DNA of 64,000 bases, taken from NCBI GenBank assembly GCA_004144175.1, contig SEFT01000007.1, forward strand, positions 1 to 64,000. The letters are read 5' to 3'. This document shows, piece by piece, positions 25,510-32,882 of the stretch. Numbering within the stretch: position 1 is the first letter of the stretch; each line of letters opens with the position of its first letter. A program made the translations under genes and the position numbers. Source of the stretch: Sphingobacteriales bacterium. Lineage in GTDB: Bacteria; Bacteroidota; Bacteroidia; Chitinophagales; Chitinophagaceae. The notes under the pieces are model-generated. The model did not search any database. It was not told the origin of the DNA and saw only the letters and a list, made by a program, of their open reading frames with translations.

Positions 25510-26415
25510 TTAAGGGCGGCCAAAGCCTTTCAGTATTTTTTTAGCGCCGTCTTTGGCTGTGTTCTTTGCGTCTTTTGCTGCATCTTTTTGCGCCGCATCC
25601 TGCTTCTTGCTTTCTTCCTGTTTACTTGCGGTGTTTTCTGGTGTTTGCCGGCTATCGTTCGTGGCACCTGTAGTATTGTTTGTTGCCGGTCCCTTTATGT
25701 GCAGCGTTGTTTCGTAATACTGGCCCGTGCTATTGCCACTTTTATCTTTGGCCGGTACAAACCTGGAGTCGTTCATGGCAAGCTTTATCCTGTCTAAAAA
25801 CCCTTGGTTCTTGGGTGCGCATTCGCCTTGCAGCGTAGATGTCGGCCAGTCAATCGTGCCGTCGCCCTCAATAAACAGTTTTACCGCGACCCTGCAATCG
25901 ACCGAACTCCTTTCGTTATCGCGCCAGCTAAATCTGGCATTTACAAATGAATCGAGGCTATAATTGACATATGCATTTGCCGATTGGTCTATCCGCTCTT
26001 TAACGTCGTAGTTTGGTATTTCGTACTGCACAAAATATTTATTCTTCGTTTGCACGATATATGTTTTACTGCCGTCGCTGATGTTGAACTCTTTTACCGG
26101 GCCATGCGTTATTTCTACTTTATACCGGTCCTTATCATAGCGGCTGTCCTTTGCGTTCCACATGTATTCCCACTTATATCCCATAGGGTTTATGTCGCTA
26201 TGCACATTGTAAACGCTGAATACAACAGACCCCATTGTTTTAGATACGATACTGATGGCGTCCCCATTATAACAAAGGATCACCGTCTCGTTTTTGGTCT
26301 TTCTTACACCGTCGGTTTCTACTATTAGTTTTTGTTCAGTTATACAGTCCCGGTGTTGCGCATTGGCGGCTACGCTGCTCAGCAGCAACATAGTGGCGAT
26401 AAAGAGTTTTTTCAT
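25510..26415 (-). CDS. secreted protein with TonB-C-like domain and Lys/Ala-rich tail (phage cargo)
   Basis: A 301-residue protein. Signal peptide MKKLFIATMLLLSSVAANAQ. Residues about 170-240 (VAVKLFIEGDGTIDWPTS ... FLDRIKLAMNDSRFVPAK ... QYYETTLHI) have the look of a TonB C-terminal-type domain, which is inference. The last 55 residues are a charged low-complexity region (KQEESKKQDAAQKDAAKDAKNTAKDG). It is transcribed against the phage genes, with its own terminator. No T9SS domain is seen. Confidence 0.72.
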   Translation of the reverse strand: MKKLFIATMLLLSSVAANAQHRDCITEQKLIVETDGVRKTKNETVILCYNGDAISIVSKTMGSVVFSVYNVHSDINPMGYKWEYMWNAKDSRYDKDRYKVEITHGPVKEFNISDGSKTYIVQTKNKYFVQYEIPNYDVKERIDQSANAYVNYSLDSFVNARFSWRDNERSSVDCRVAVKLFIEGDGTIDWPTSTLQGECAPKNQGFLDRIKLAMNDSRFVPAKDKSGNSTGQYYETTLHIKGPATNNTTGATNDSRQTPENTASKQEESKKQDAAQKDAAKDAKNTAKDGAKKILKGFGRP

Positions 26416-26474
26416 ATAGCGCTAATGTATAGAAAACATTGATGAACGTCAAGCCCTGTATTCGCATGCACCTC

Positions 26475-26529
26475 AAAAAAGGGGGTGTGCAAAAGGGCCG
26501 TTGCGCATAACATGTAGGAACTTGCACCT
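26475..26529 (+). promoter_or_regulatory. candidate phage late promoter block, copy 2
   Basis: AAAAAAGGGGGTGTGCAAAAG starts about 50 bases before the ATG at 26530 and ATAACATGTAGGAACTTGC follows, closely matching 15391-15445 in order and spacing. It restarts phage transcription after the antisense cargo genes. Confidence 0.6.
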
Positions 26530-26835
26530 ATGGTTACAGATTATTTACTAGACGACATGGGCGACCTGCTTTTCTCCAATGGCGACCTGGCCTCTGGCGA
26601 CAGTGACGCCCGGCACATACGAGACACGATTTACGCATACCCCGGCTGGTGGAAAGAATTTCCCGCCGACGGCGTAGGCATACAGGGCTACCTCAACTCG
26701 GGCGGGCGCCAGCAGCAGCTGGTACGCGAAATAAAGATACAACTGCAAAGCGATGGCTACCAGGTGAGCCCCAGCCCGGTAATAGATACCAGTACAGGAA
26801 AAATGATAATCAACCCTAATGCAACAAGAATATAA
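26530..26835 (+). CDS. gp25-like baseplate wedge protein (Mu gp46/W type)
   Basis: A 101-residue protein. MVTDYLLDDMGDLLFSNGDLASGDSDARHIRDTIYAYPGWWKEFPADGVGI and the ILI-like strands (IKIQLQSDGYQVSPSPVID) match the small GPW/gp25 fold that sits in the baseplate wedge. Start is at the end of the candidate promoter block. It overlaps the next gene by 17 bases. Confidence 0.8.
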   Translation: MVTDYLLDDMGDLLFSNGDLASGDSDARHIRDTIYAYPGWWKEFPADGVGIQGYLNSGGRQQQLVREIKIQLQSDGYQVSPSPVIDTSTGKMIINPNATRI

Positions 26836-27838
26836 GATATACAGAACGCTGTCGGAGCAGAGCGTATATGACATATGCCTCAACACATATGGCACCCTTG
26901 ACCTGCTGAGCAAACTGATGACCGATAACGGCATATCGTCGGTATCTCGCAAGTTGCCCCAGGGTAGCAGCATCCGCTACGATGAGCGGTATGTGAATGA
27001 TCAGAAGTTTGCAGCACAGGGCTATGTATTTGCAACAAGGGCTAGCCTGCCGGGCACATTCTTACTCGATCTTTACCCCTTAGCTACGGCAGCATACTCC
27101 ACACGCCGCCTCAATAGCGATTACCCCGGCACTGCTTTTTGCCTGCGCCGGTCGCTCGATAATAGGGAGCAGGATATCGGCTTTGATGAAGATGGGCATC
27201 TAGATATAAAGTGTATGCAGCAGTTTCTGGCAGGTAGTGCAGGCTACATTACTACATGGTACGATCAAACGGGGAAAGGACAGCATTTTGCGCAGTCCGA
27301 TAAAGACAAGCAGCCAATGCTGGTAGAGATAAGCCCTGGAAGGTATGCGCTGAAAAGCGACGGGTTGAATGACAGCATGCGCGCTACTATAGCTGCGGCT
27401 ATTCAGCAAAACTTTACCTATGCGCTTATCGCAAATTTTATTGGCGGAACGGGCGAGCGTTGTCTGCTGCATGGCCGCGCTACCGATACCAACAGTATGC
27501 TCATCATGAGGATAGGCGGATCGGCCAGGCTTATTACCCAGGGCTATTTATATACGCATACCTGGGCCTTGAATAAGTATGAAGTGATAATAGCCATACG
27601 TACACCAACAGATGGCCTGCTGCGCCGGAATATGGTAAGCACTACAGCCACCACGAAGCTGGCAAATGCGTACGATATGAAACACCTGCGCATTTTTGGC
27701 GAGATGAGCCTTGACTTTGCTACCGCCCTAAATAACTGTGAAAGCATTGTGCCGGAGTTTATCATATGGAACCAGGACCATTCCATCAACGCACAGGGCA
27801 TAAATGACAATATGAATAAATACTTCAAAATATACTAA
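26819..27838 (+). CDS. phage tail protein with C-terminal arabinofuranosidase-like fibre domain
   Basis: A 339-residue protein. Residues 1-70 (YKIYRTLSEQSVYDICLNTYGTLDLLSKLMTDNG) resemble a LysM/baseplate gpX-type module. From residue about 90 to the end lies an arabinofuranosidase-B catalytic-domain-like fold (AYSTRRLNSDYPGTAFCLRRSLDNREQDIGF, TTWYDQTGKGQHFAQ), widespread as a sugar-binding head of tail fibres. It overlaps the wedge gene by 17 bases. Enzyme activity is not assumed. Confidence 0.78.
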   Translation: MQQEYKIYRTLSEQSVYDICLNTYGTLDLLSKLMTDNGISSVSRKLPQGSSIRYDERYVNDQKFAAQGYVFATRASLPGTFLLDLYPLATAAYSTRRLNSDYPGTAFCLRRSLDNREQDIGFDEDGHLDIKCMQQFLAGSAGYITTWYDQTGKGQHFAQSDKDKQPMLVEISPGRYALKSDGLNDSMRATIAAAIQQNFTYALIANFIGGTGERCLLHGRATDTNSMLIMRIGGSARLITQGYLYTHTWALNKYEVIIAIRTPTDGLLRRNMVSTTATTKLANAYDMKHLRIFGEMSLDFATALNNCESIVPEFIIWNQDHSINAQGINDNMNKYFKIY

Positions 27839-27839
27839 A

Positions 27840-28205
27840 ATGGGATACTCAATAACGACCGACGGGCTTAGCCCCTATAGACTTATATCTGCAGCCAACG
27901 ACAATGCCTCTGTTATAAAACAGGGCACGGGCCAGTTGCACATGCTCACCGTAATAAACACGAGCGCAACGCTCTACTACCTGAAACTGTACGATAAGGC
28001 AGGCACACCCACAGCAAGCGATGTGCCCGTGCATACGTACCCGATACCTGCCGGCACCAGTGGCAATGGGTTTATTCTTTCTTCGGGCTCGTTTGGCGAG
28101 CAATACAATACTGGCATTGCTTTCAGAATAACATCGGGAGGCAGCGACGCCGACACCGGCGCATGTGCTGCAGGCGCTGTTTACCTCAACGCAAGATATA
28201 AATAG
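27840..28205 (+). CDS. small phage tail-associated beta protein
   Basis: A 121-residue protein. ASVIKQGTGQLHMLTVINTSATLYYLKLYDKAGTPTASDVPVHTYPIP and the closing strands are typical of small phage beta-sandwich proteins encoded between fibre genes (decoration or fibre adapter). It lies two bases after the preceding fibre gene. Confidence 0.65.
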   Translation: MGYSITTDGLSPYRLISAANDNASVIKQGTGQLHMLTVINTSATLYYLKLYDKAGTPTASDVPVHTYPIPAGTSGNGFILSSGSFGEQYNTGIAFRITSGGSDADTGACAAGAVYLNARYK

Positions 28206-28208
28206 ACC

Positions 28209-29168
28209 ATGCTGCTAAAAGGAATCACAACAATCGGCGACACTACGCCGCTGCCACCACCACTACCAGTCTTTACGCCCATGCTGGATGCATACACTGG
28301 TAGTGTAAAGGCGGCATATAGCTTACGTAAGGTAAGTAGTGCTGCCAGCTATGCGATACGTGTACGTCGCTCAACAGACAATGCAGAGCAGGATATAGGT
28401 TTTGTTAACGAGCATCTGGATACGGCAAGCTTGCTGAGCTTTGCAGGTAGCGGCGATGCATATGTATCAGTGCTGTACGACCAGAGCGGAAATGGCATAC
28501 ACATGCTGCAAACCGCCAGCGCCAGCTGGCAGAAGAAGATCGTAAATGCGGGTGCATTGATAATGGCTAATAGCAGGCCGATGGGATTGTTTGATGGAGT
28601 GAATGACTACTATGCTTGTGCTGCGGGCAACGAAGCTTACTTCACCTTCATGCACGACGGCACGCTTTACAGCATCTATGCGATTACGCAATTCGGCTTC
28701 ACCGCGGAAGCCGAAATGGCTTGTACCGTTATAGCTAATACAGCCGCAGCTTCATCTGGCAGGGGTATCTCTATTCGGTATGATGACCGTACCGTGCAAA
28801 CGCGCAACCAGGCATTGCAGTTAACATTGGGTAACGGATCGTCATCTGTAGCAGCCTATTTGGCGCAAAACAATACAGGTATTGCTGGCGCCATTGCACA
28901 GATAACGTTCCATTTTGATCCATCAAATACCACGACTGCAAACAGGGCTGGGTACAGGGTAAATAGTAATACAATTAACACCGGCACAACAGGTGGCGCT
29001 GTGCTCAGCACTGCTGCACAAGTAGCTGCGACCCGCATCGGCACTATTACCACAGGCTCTAATGCTATGAATGGATACCTGCCCGAACTGATCATACTGG
29101 CAGGCGACCAGTCGGCCAACCGCACTGCAATTGAAAGCAATCAAAAAACATACTTCAATATTTCTTAA
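28209..29168 (+). CDS. phage tail fibre protein, arabinofuranosidase-like domain
   Basis: A 319-residue protein. Residues about 35-110 (AAYSLRKVSSAASYAIRVRRSTDNAEQDIGF, VSVLYDQSGNGIHMLQT) repeat the same domain as the gene at 26819, and a LamG-like second half (PELIILAGDQSANRTAIESNQKTYF) follows. Pro-rich start (PLPPPLPVF). Probably a paralogous host-binding fibre. Enzyme activity is not assumed. Confidence 0.75.
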   Translation: MLLKGITTIGDTTPLPPPLPVFTPMLDAYTGSVKAAYSLRKVSSAASYAIRVRRSTDNAEQDIGFVNEHLDTASLLSFAGSGDAYVSVLYDQSGNGIHMLQTASASWQKKIVNAGALIMANSRPMGLFDGVNDYYACAAGNEAYFTFMHDGTLYSIYAITQFGFTAEAEMACTVIANTAAASSGRGISIRYDDRTVQTRNQALQLTLGNGSSSVAAYLAQNNTGIAGAIAQITFHFDPSNTTTANRAGYRVNSNTINTGTTGGAVLSTAAQVAATRIGTITTGSNAMNGYLPELIILAGDQSANRTAIESNQKTYFNIS

Positions 29169-29207
29169 ACACACATACTCATTCACCCACCGATAAACAC
29201 CTATCAC

Positions 29208-29489
29208 ATGAACATCAAAGTATTTGAATTTGCTACCGAGGCCGCCGCCTTGCAGGCACAGACCATCGTCGACGCACTGATGGGATTCCCTGCCGCATCT
29301 ACACCGCACGCAGTAGTGCCTTATAGCTGGGACTACTGGAAACCCGCACGCACCGGCCGCTGGTACATCGATATAGACAGCCGCCAGGTAGAGAACTGCG
29401 CATACAGCCTCGAAGCCATCACCGGCATCACCACCCAGGGCGGGTCGGTAGTGCTATCACTTAACAAACAAGACCCACCCGAAGAATAA
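29208..29489 (+). CDS. hypothetical phage protein
   Basis: A 93-residue protein, MNIKVFEFATEAAALQAQTIVDALMGFP ..., with a Trp-rich middle (YSWDYWKPARTGRWYIDID). AACACCTATCAC precedes it. No family recognised; it begins the region of small late genes ahead of the lysis genes. Confidence 0.6.
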   Translation: MNIKVFEFATEAAALQAQTIVDALMGFPAASTPHAVVPYSWDYWKPARTGRWYIDIDSRQVENCAYSLEAITGITTQGGSVVLSLNKQDPPEE

Positions 29490-29490
29490 T

Positions 29491-29685
29491 ATGGAACAGA
29501 ACCCACACACAAACCCGCTGATGGGTACACTGTACCTGGCCGGGTCATGGATGCTCACCTTTTTCTCTTTTCTGTCGACCATAGATGTATCGACCGTAGC
29601 CGGTATGATGAGCTGCGCGGTATCGATGCTGGCTATATGGTACTATATACTGCAAATAAGAAAGCTGAAACGAGATGCTGAATAA
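29491..29685 (+). CDS. small membrane protein, holin-like
   Basis: A 64-residue protein with two TM segments (TLYLAGSWMLTFFSFLS and STVAGMMSCAVSMLAIWYYIL) and a basic tail (RKLKRDAE). It lies one base after the previous gene and overlaps the next by 11 bases, in front of endolysin; I infer it is a holin or anti-holin. Confidence 0.62.
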   Translation: MEQNPHTNPLMGTLYLAGSWMLTFFSFLSTIDVSTVAGMMSCAVSMLAIWYYILQIRKLKRDAE

Positions 29686-29896
29686 CTACTATAAACGCAC
29701 GCCCAAAAAGCTGCTGAAACTGATGCTGGCCATCAAAGGCATATTGCTGGCCGCATCAGGTTCGGCCTACATGACCAATCATCCCGGCCTTGCCTTCTGG
29801 ATGCTGGTAGGCGGCGCTGCGCTGGATGAGCTTACAAAACTTTTTACCGATGAAAACAATAATAGCAGCGGCACTGCTGCTGGCAACGTTCAGTAG
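29675..29896 (+). CDS. small membrane protein, holin-like
   Basis: A 73-residue protein: basic start (YYKRTPKKLLKL), TM segments LMLAIKGILLAASGSAYM and GLAFWMLVGGAALDEL, acidic and Asn-rich tail. Together with 29491-29685 it makes a two-gene membrane set like many holin pairs. It overlaps the spanin-like gene by 47 bases. Confidence 0.6.
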   Translation: MLNNYYKRTPKKLLKLMLAIKGILLAASGSAYMTNHPGLAFWMLVGGAALDELTKLFTDENNNSSGTAAGNVQ

Positions 29897-30332
29897 CTGC
29901 TATACCGCGCAAAAAGCGGGCAGGCAGGTGCTGCGTGCGCAAACCACCTATCCGCTAACGCTCGCATCGCTTTGCGGGCAGTTGTACCCGCCCAAAGACT
30001 CAGTGCATACCGAACTACTGTATCTGCAAGGCGAGACACAATACATGCCCGGCGAGGTAAGATATGTGAACTGCGATAGTGGTAGCAACAAAGGCAATAA
30101 CAAAGTGCACGTACCCTGCCCGCCAGCAAGACTTAGGGTAGATACAGTAAGAAACACAAGAATAAGTTACCTGGTGAACCGGGCGAGAGAAACTGAGCTG
30201 GCAGTAAGACTGACAACTGCGCAGGCTGACAATAAAAGGATGCATGCGCAAAAGAAAAGACTGATGTACTGGGCGTTTATAGCTACTGCAGCATCGCTCC
30301 TATTACTTACCCTATCGCTAAAACTAAGATAA
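29850..30332 (+). CDS. lipoprotein with C-terminal TM helix, candidate unimolecular spanin
   Basis: A 160-residue protein from ATG 29850; an in-frame ATG at 29826 would put 8 residues before the signal. MKTIIAAALLLATFSSC is a lipoprotein signal with a lipobox ending in Cys17. The periplasmic part contains a Cys/Gly-rich loop and a helical segment (RARETELAVRLTTAQADNKRMHAQKK), and WAFIATAASLLLLTLSLK at the end is a TM helix. Outer-membrane lipid anchor plus inner-membrane helix in one chain is the layout of u-spanins. It lies just before the endolysin. Confidence 0.65.
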   Translation: MKTIIAAALLLATFSSCYTAQKAGRQVLRAQTTYPLTLASLCGQLYPPKDSVHTELLYLQGETQYMPGEVRYVNCDSGSNKGNNKVHVPCPPARLRVDTVRNTRISYLVNRARETELAVRLTTAQADNKRMHAQKKRLMYWAFIATAASLLLLTLSLKLR

Positions 30333-30929
30333 ATGAACATCACGTCGATACTATTAAAAGCAGTGGCCCCCGTTTCTACCAAAGCTGCTGACAGATTTGT
30401 GCCGTATATCAACAAATATGCAGCGCCCTATGGTGTGACAACGCCACTGCGTATGGCTATGTTTCTGGCACAGATACTGCACGAGAGCGGATGCCTGAAA
30501 TATACCCGAGAGATATGGGGGCCTACAGATGCGCAAAAGCGCTACGAGCGCGATATGAACGAACGCTGGGCACGCGACCTGAAGCCTGCAGAGCGCAACT
30601 ATAAAGCATTTCAGCTAGGTAATGAGCTTGCCGGTGATGGAAAAGCTTTTGCCGGACATGGTCTGATACAGGTAACGGGCAGGGCAAACCACGCCCGCTG
30701 CTCCTATGACTTGTTCGGTGACGACCGACTGACACGCACGCCTGATCTGCTCACAACTCCCGAAAATGCGGTGCTATCGGCCTATTGGTTTTGGAGCAGG
30801 AATAATCTGAGCATACTGGCAGATAGGGGCGATGTGCTGGCCTGTACCAAACGCATAAACGGCGGTACAAATGGGTTGATAGAACGACAACGATACTATG
30901 ATAAGGCGATAATGTTTTTTAAGGGTTGA
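30333..30929 (+). CDS. endolysin, glycoside hydrolase family 19
   Basis: A 198-residue protein. AMFLAQILHESGCLKYTREIWG holds the two catalytic acids (E51 in HESG and E60), and GKAFAGHGLIQVTGRANHARCSYDL plus LSAYWFWSRNNLSILAD are the family's other blocks. GH19 endolysins cut the peptidoglycan glycan strands between the sugars. Its start abuts the previous stop. It ends the phage module and is followed by a terminator. Confidence 0.93.
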   Translation: MNITSILLKAVAPVSTKAADRFVPYINKYAAPYGVTTPLRMAMFLAQILHESGCLKYTREIWGPTDAQKRYERDMNERWARDLKPAERNYKAFQLGNELAGDGKAFAGHGLIQVTGRANHARCSYDLFGDDRLTRTPDLLTTPENAVLSAYWFWSRNNLSILADRGDVLACTKRINGGTNGLIERQRYYDKAIMFFKG

Positions 30930-30935
30930 TGAAAA

Positions 30936-30974
30936 AAATGAAGGCAGGAGTTTGAACCCTGCTTTCATTTTGTA
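30936..30974 (+). terminator. rho-independent terminator at the right end of the phage module
   Basis: A 13-base arm (30936-30948) pairs with 30958-30970 (one mismatch), followed by TTTTG. The last recognisable phage feature on the right. Confidence 0.65.
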
Positions 30975-31089
30975 CTCGCTATTATGACTGTCGCAGTGTA
31001 TCAAAGTAACGACTGTATAGATTTTATCAACCACACTATCAGAGCTACTTCCTGCATTAGGCCGACATTTGCATGTACAATAGATACAA

Positions 31090-32103
31090 ATGGCAGGCAA
31101 AAGACTTCAGGACATACCACTTTCTGTGCTTGATCTGGCACCCATTACCGAGGGTAGCACCGCAGGGCAATCATTCAAGAACAGTCTTGCATTGGCACAA
31201 CGTGCCGAGGCGCTGGGTTATAACCGCTACTGGCTGGCCGAGCATCATAATATGGATAGTGTGGCTAGTTCGGCTACGGTGCTGCTGATAGGCCATATAG
31301 CTGGCGGTACTAAAACCATACGTGTAGGCAGTGGTGGTATCATGCTGCCTAATCATGCGCCGCTCATAGTGGCAGAGCAGTTTGGTACGCTGGAGTCTTT
31401 GTACCCCGGCCGTATAGACCTTGGGCTGGGCCGCGCTCCCGGCACCGATCAGGCTACCGCTGCGGCACTTCGCCGCAATAGGATGGAGACCGTAGAAGAC
31501 TTCCCGAATGATATAATGGCGCTGCAACGGTATTTTTCTGCTGAGAATAGTACTGCCAGGGTGCGCGCTATACCGGGCGAGGGCTTAGATATTCCTATCT
31601 GGATACTAGGTTCCAGTACTGATAGCGCAAGGTTGGCTGCCATGTTTGGTCTGCCTTATGCATTTGCCAGCCATTTCGCACCTACGCAGTTCTTGATGGC
31701 GCTGGATATATACCGCAAGAACTTCCGGCCATCTGCTTATCTCGATGCGCCTTATGCTATGGCTTGTGTTAATGTAATAGTAGGCGACACAACCGAAGAG
31801 GCAGAATACCTTTCTACTTCCTTCCTGCAACTGGCCAGAGGTATTGTAACAGGCCAGCGGAGGCCATTGCCGCCACCTGTGCCCAGTATGGACGGCCTAT
31901 GGACCGGTCAGGAACAGGCTGCCGTATACCATATGATGCAATATGCCTTTATTGGCGATAAAGAAAAGGTGGCGCAAGGATTGACAGGATTCCAGGCGCA
32001 TACGCAGCTCGACGAGATCATGGTGACCAGCCATATGTACGACATCAATAAGCGCATACGCAGCTACGAGCTACTGAAGGATGCGATCCTTGCAGCTGAA
32101 TAA
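31090..32103 (+). CDS. LLM-class flavin-dependent oxidoreductase (luciferase-like)
   Basis: A 337-residue TIM-barrel protein. [83 protein letters not shown] and [11 protein letters not shown]-like segments match the luciferase-like monooxygenase family, which uses FMNH2 and O2 to oxidise small organic molecules. Substrate unknown. It starts the host region right of the phage. Confidence 0.93.
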   Translation: MAGKRLQDIPLSVLDLAPITEGSTAGQSFKNSLALAQRAEALGYNRYWLAEHHNMDSVASSATVLLIGHIAGGTKTIRVGSGGIMLPNHAPLIVAEQFGTLESLYPGRIDLGLGRAPGTDQATAAALRRNRMETVEDFPNDIMALQRYFSAENSTARVRAIPGEGLDIPIWILGSSTDSARLAAMFGLPYAFASHFAPTQFLMALDIYRKNFRPSAYLDAPYAMACVNVIVGDTTEEAEYLSTSFLQLARGIVTGQRRPLPPPVPSMDGLWTGQEQAAVYHMMQYAFIGDKEKVAQGLTGFQAHTQLDEIMVTSHMYDINKRIRSYELLKDAILAAE

Positions 32104-32162
32104 GTATTAATCCTCCGGATGATAATGTTTATATTTGGGAAGAGCTATTACCACACAAAGCT

Positions 32163-32372
32163 ATGTTTACGCCCAAACGAATACTGATACTGTTACTTGC
32201 ATCCATCGGGCTGACCATACTGCTGTACCTTATTGATAGCGACCCGCCGACAGATGACTGGAGTATGCGGCTTATCAACTGGGCTATCTGTTTCGGCATA
32301 GTGCTGGTATTTTACCTGATATACCAACTGGTGATGTGGCTGTTCGGGAAACTTACGCAGGATGACAGATAG
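32163..32372 (+). CDS. small membrane protein, two TM helices
   Basis: A 69-residue protein: TM helices ILILLLASIGLTILLYLI and LINWAICFGIVLVFYLIYQLVMWLF flank a short acidic loop (DSDPPTDDW). 59 bases after the flavin oxidoreductase and followed by a terminator; possibly the same transcript. Unknown function. Confidence 0.65.
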   Translation: MFTPKRILILLLASIGLTILLYLIDSDPPTDDWSMRLINWAICFGIVLVFYLIYQLVMWLFGKLTQDDR

Positions 32373-32404
32373 CTGCGTGTACTGATATAACTATTTTATG
32401 AATT

Positions 32405-32432
32405 GCCACTGATAATCAGTGGCAGTTTTGTT
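32405..32432 (+). terminator. rho-independent terminator
   Basis: Nine-base stem (32405-32413, 32417-32425) with a TAA loop and a T-rich tail. Confidence 0.8.
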
Positions 32433-32475
32433 TTTAGGCAACCAAGATTAAGAATTCTGGTCAAAAATTATTTGC

Positions 32476-32519
32476 TGAACTAAATAATTAGTTTAATATT
32501 GAACTAAATTATTAGTTCA
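32476..32519 (+). promoter_or_regulatory. twin BlaI/MecI-type operators before the BlaI gene
   Basis: Two 20-base near-palindromes in tandem: TGAACTAAATAATTAGTTTA (32476-32495) and TGAACTAAATTATTAGTTCA (32500-32519). The second is a perfect palindrome except at its centre and ends exactly at the ATG of the BlaI-like gene. Layout fits autoregulation by a dimeric winged-helix repressor. No other site of this kind was seen nearby. Confidence 0.78.
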
Positions 32520-32882
32520 ATGAAGCGTCTTACCAAAGCCGAAGAGCAAATTATGATGGTCTTATGGGGGCTGGGCAGCGGCTTTCTAATGGAGCTGGTA
32601 GAGGCGATGCCAAAGCCGCAGCCACACAAAAACACCGTTGCTACTATACTGAAGATACTGGTGGAGAAAGAGTTTGTACGCATCGAAACCGTAGGGCGTT
32701 TTCATAAATATCATCCTACCGTGTCGAAAGATGTGTACAGTACCCGTACACTCACCAGTGTAGTAAAAGACTATTTCGAAGGTTCATTCAGTAGTGCTGT
32801 TTCGCTACTTGTCGAAAAGAAGAAAATGTCTATTGAAGACCTCGAGCTATTACTCAAACAACTAAAAAATAATGCAAAATGA
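32520..32882 (+). CDS. BlaI/MecI/CopY family transcriptional repressor
   Basis: A 120-residue protein: LTKAEEQIMMVLWGLGSGFLMELVEAMP and KNTVATILKILVEKEFVRIETVGRFHKYHPTVSKD form the winged-helix domain, and the C-terminal half makes the dimer. In the classic BlaI/BlaR1 system the repressor is released when a membrane M56 protease (BlaR1) senses beta-lactam and cleaves it. Here the next gene, overlapping by four bases, is an M56-type protein. Twin operators lie just upstream. Confidence 0.93.
   Translation: MKRLTKAEEQIMMVLWGLGSGFLMELVEAMPKPQPHKNTVATILKILVEKEFVRIETVGRFHKYHPTVSKDVYSTRTLTSVVKDYFEGSFSSAVSLLVEKKKMSIEDLELLLKQLKNNAK

Larger units (their letters stand above)
7342..30929 (+). mobile_element. 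Mu-like contractile-tail prophage structural module
   Basis: About 23.6 kb of phage packaging, head, baseplate, sheath, tube, tape-measure, fibre and lysis genes, nearly all on the plus strand and tightly packed. DUF935 portal, gp36-like, baseplate J, gpD-like hub and gp25-like genes place it among Mu-like/contractile phages. No integrase, MuA/MuB transposase, repressor or replication gene is visible on either side, and clear target-site or att duplications were not seen. Two non-phage blocks (14604-15297 and 24665-26415) interrupt it. Two structural genes carry one-base frameshifts. The true ends are unknown; coordinates are those of the first and last phage genes. Confidence 0.85.

Noticed and set aside
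26819-29168. Diversity-generating retroelement acting on fibre genes
   Set aside because: No reverse transcriptase and no template repeat seen near the fibre genes.
7342-30929. Pure tailocin (headless particle)
   Set aside because: Terminase, portal, prohead protease and capsid genes are all present.
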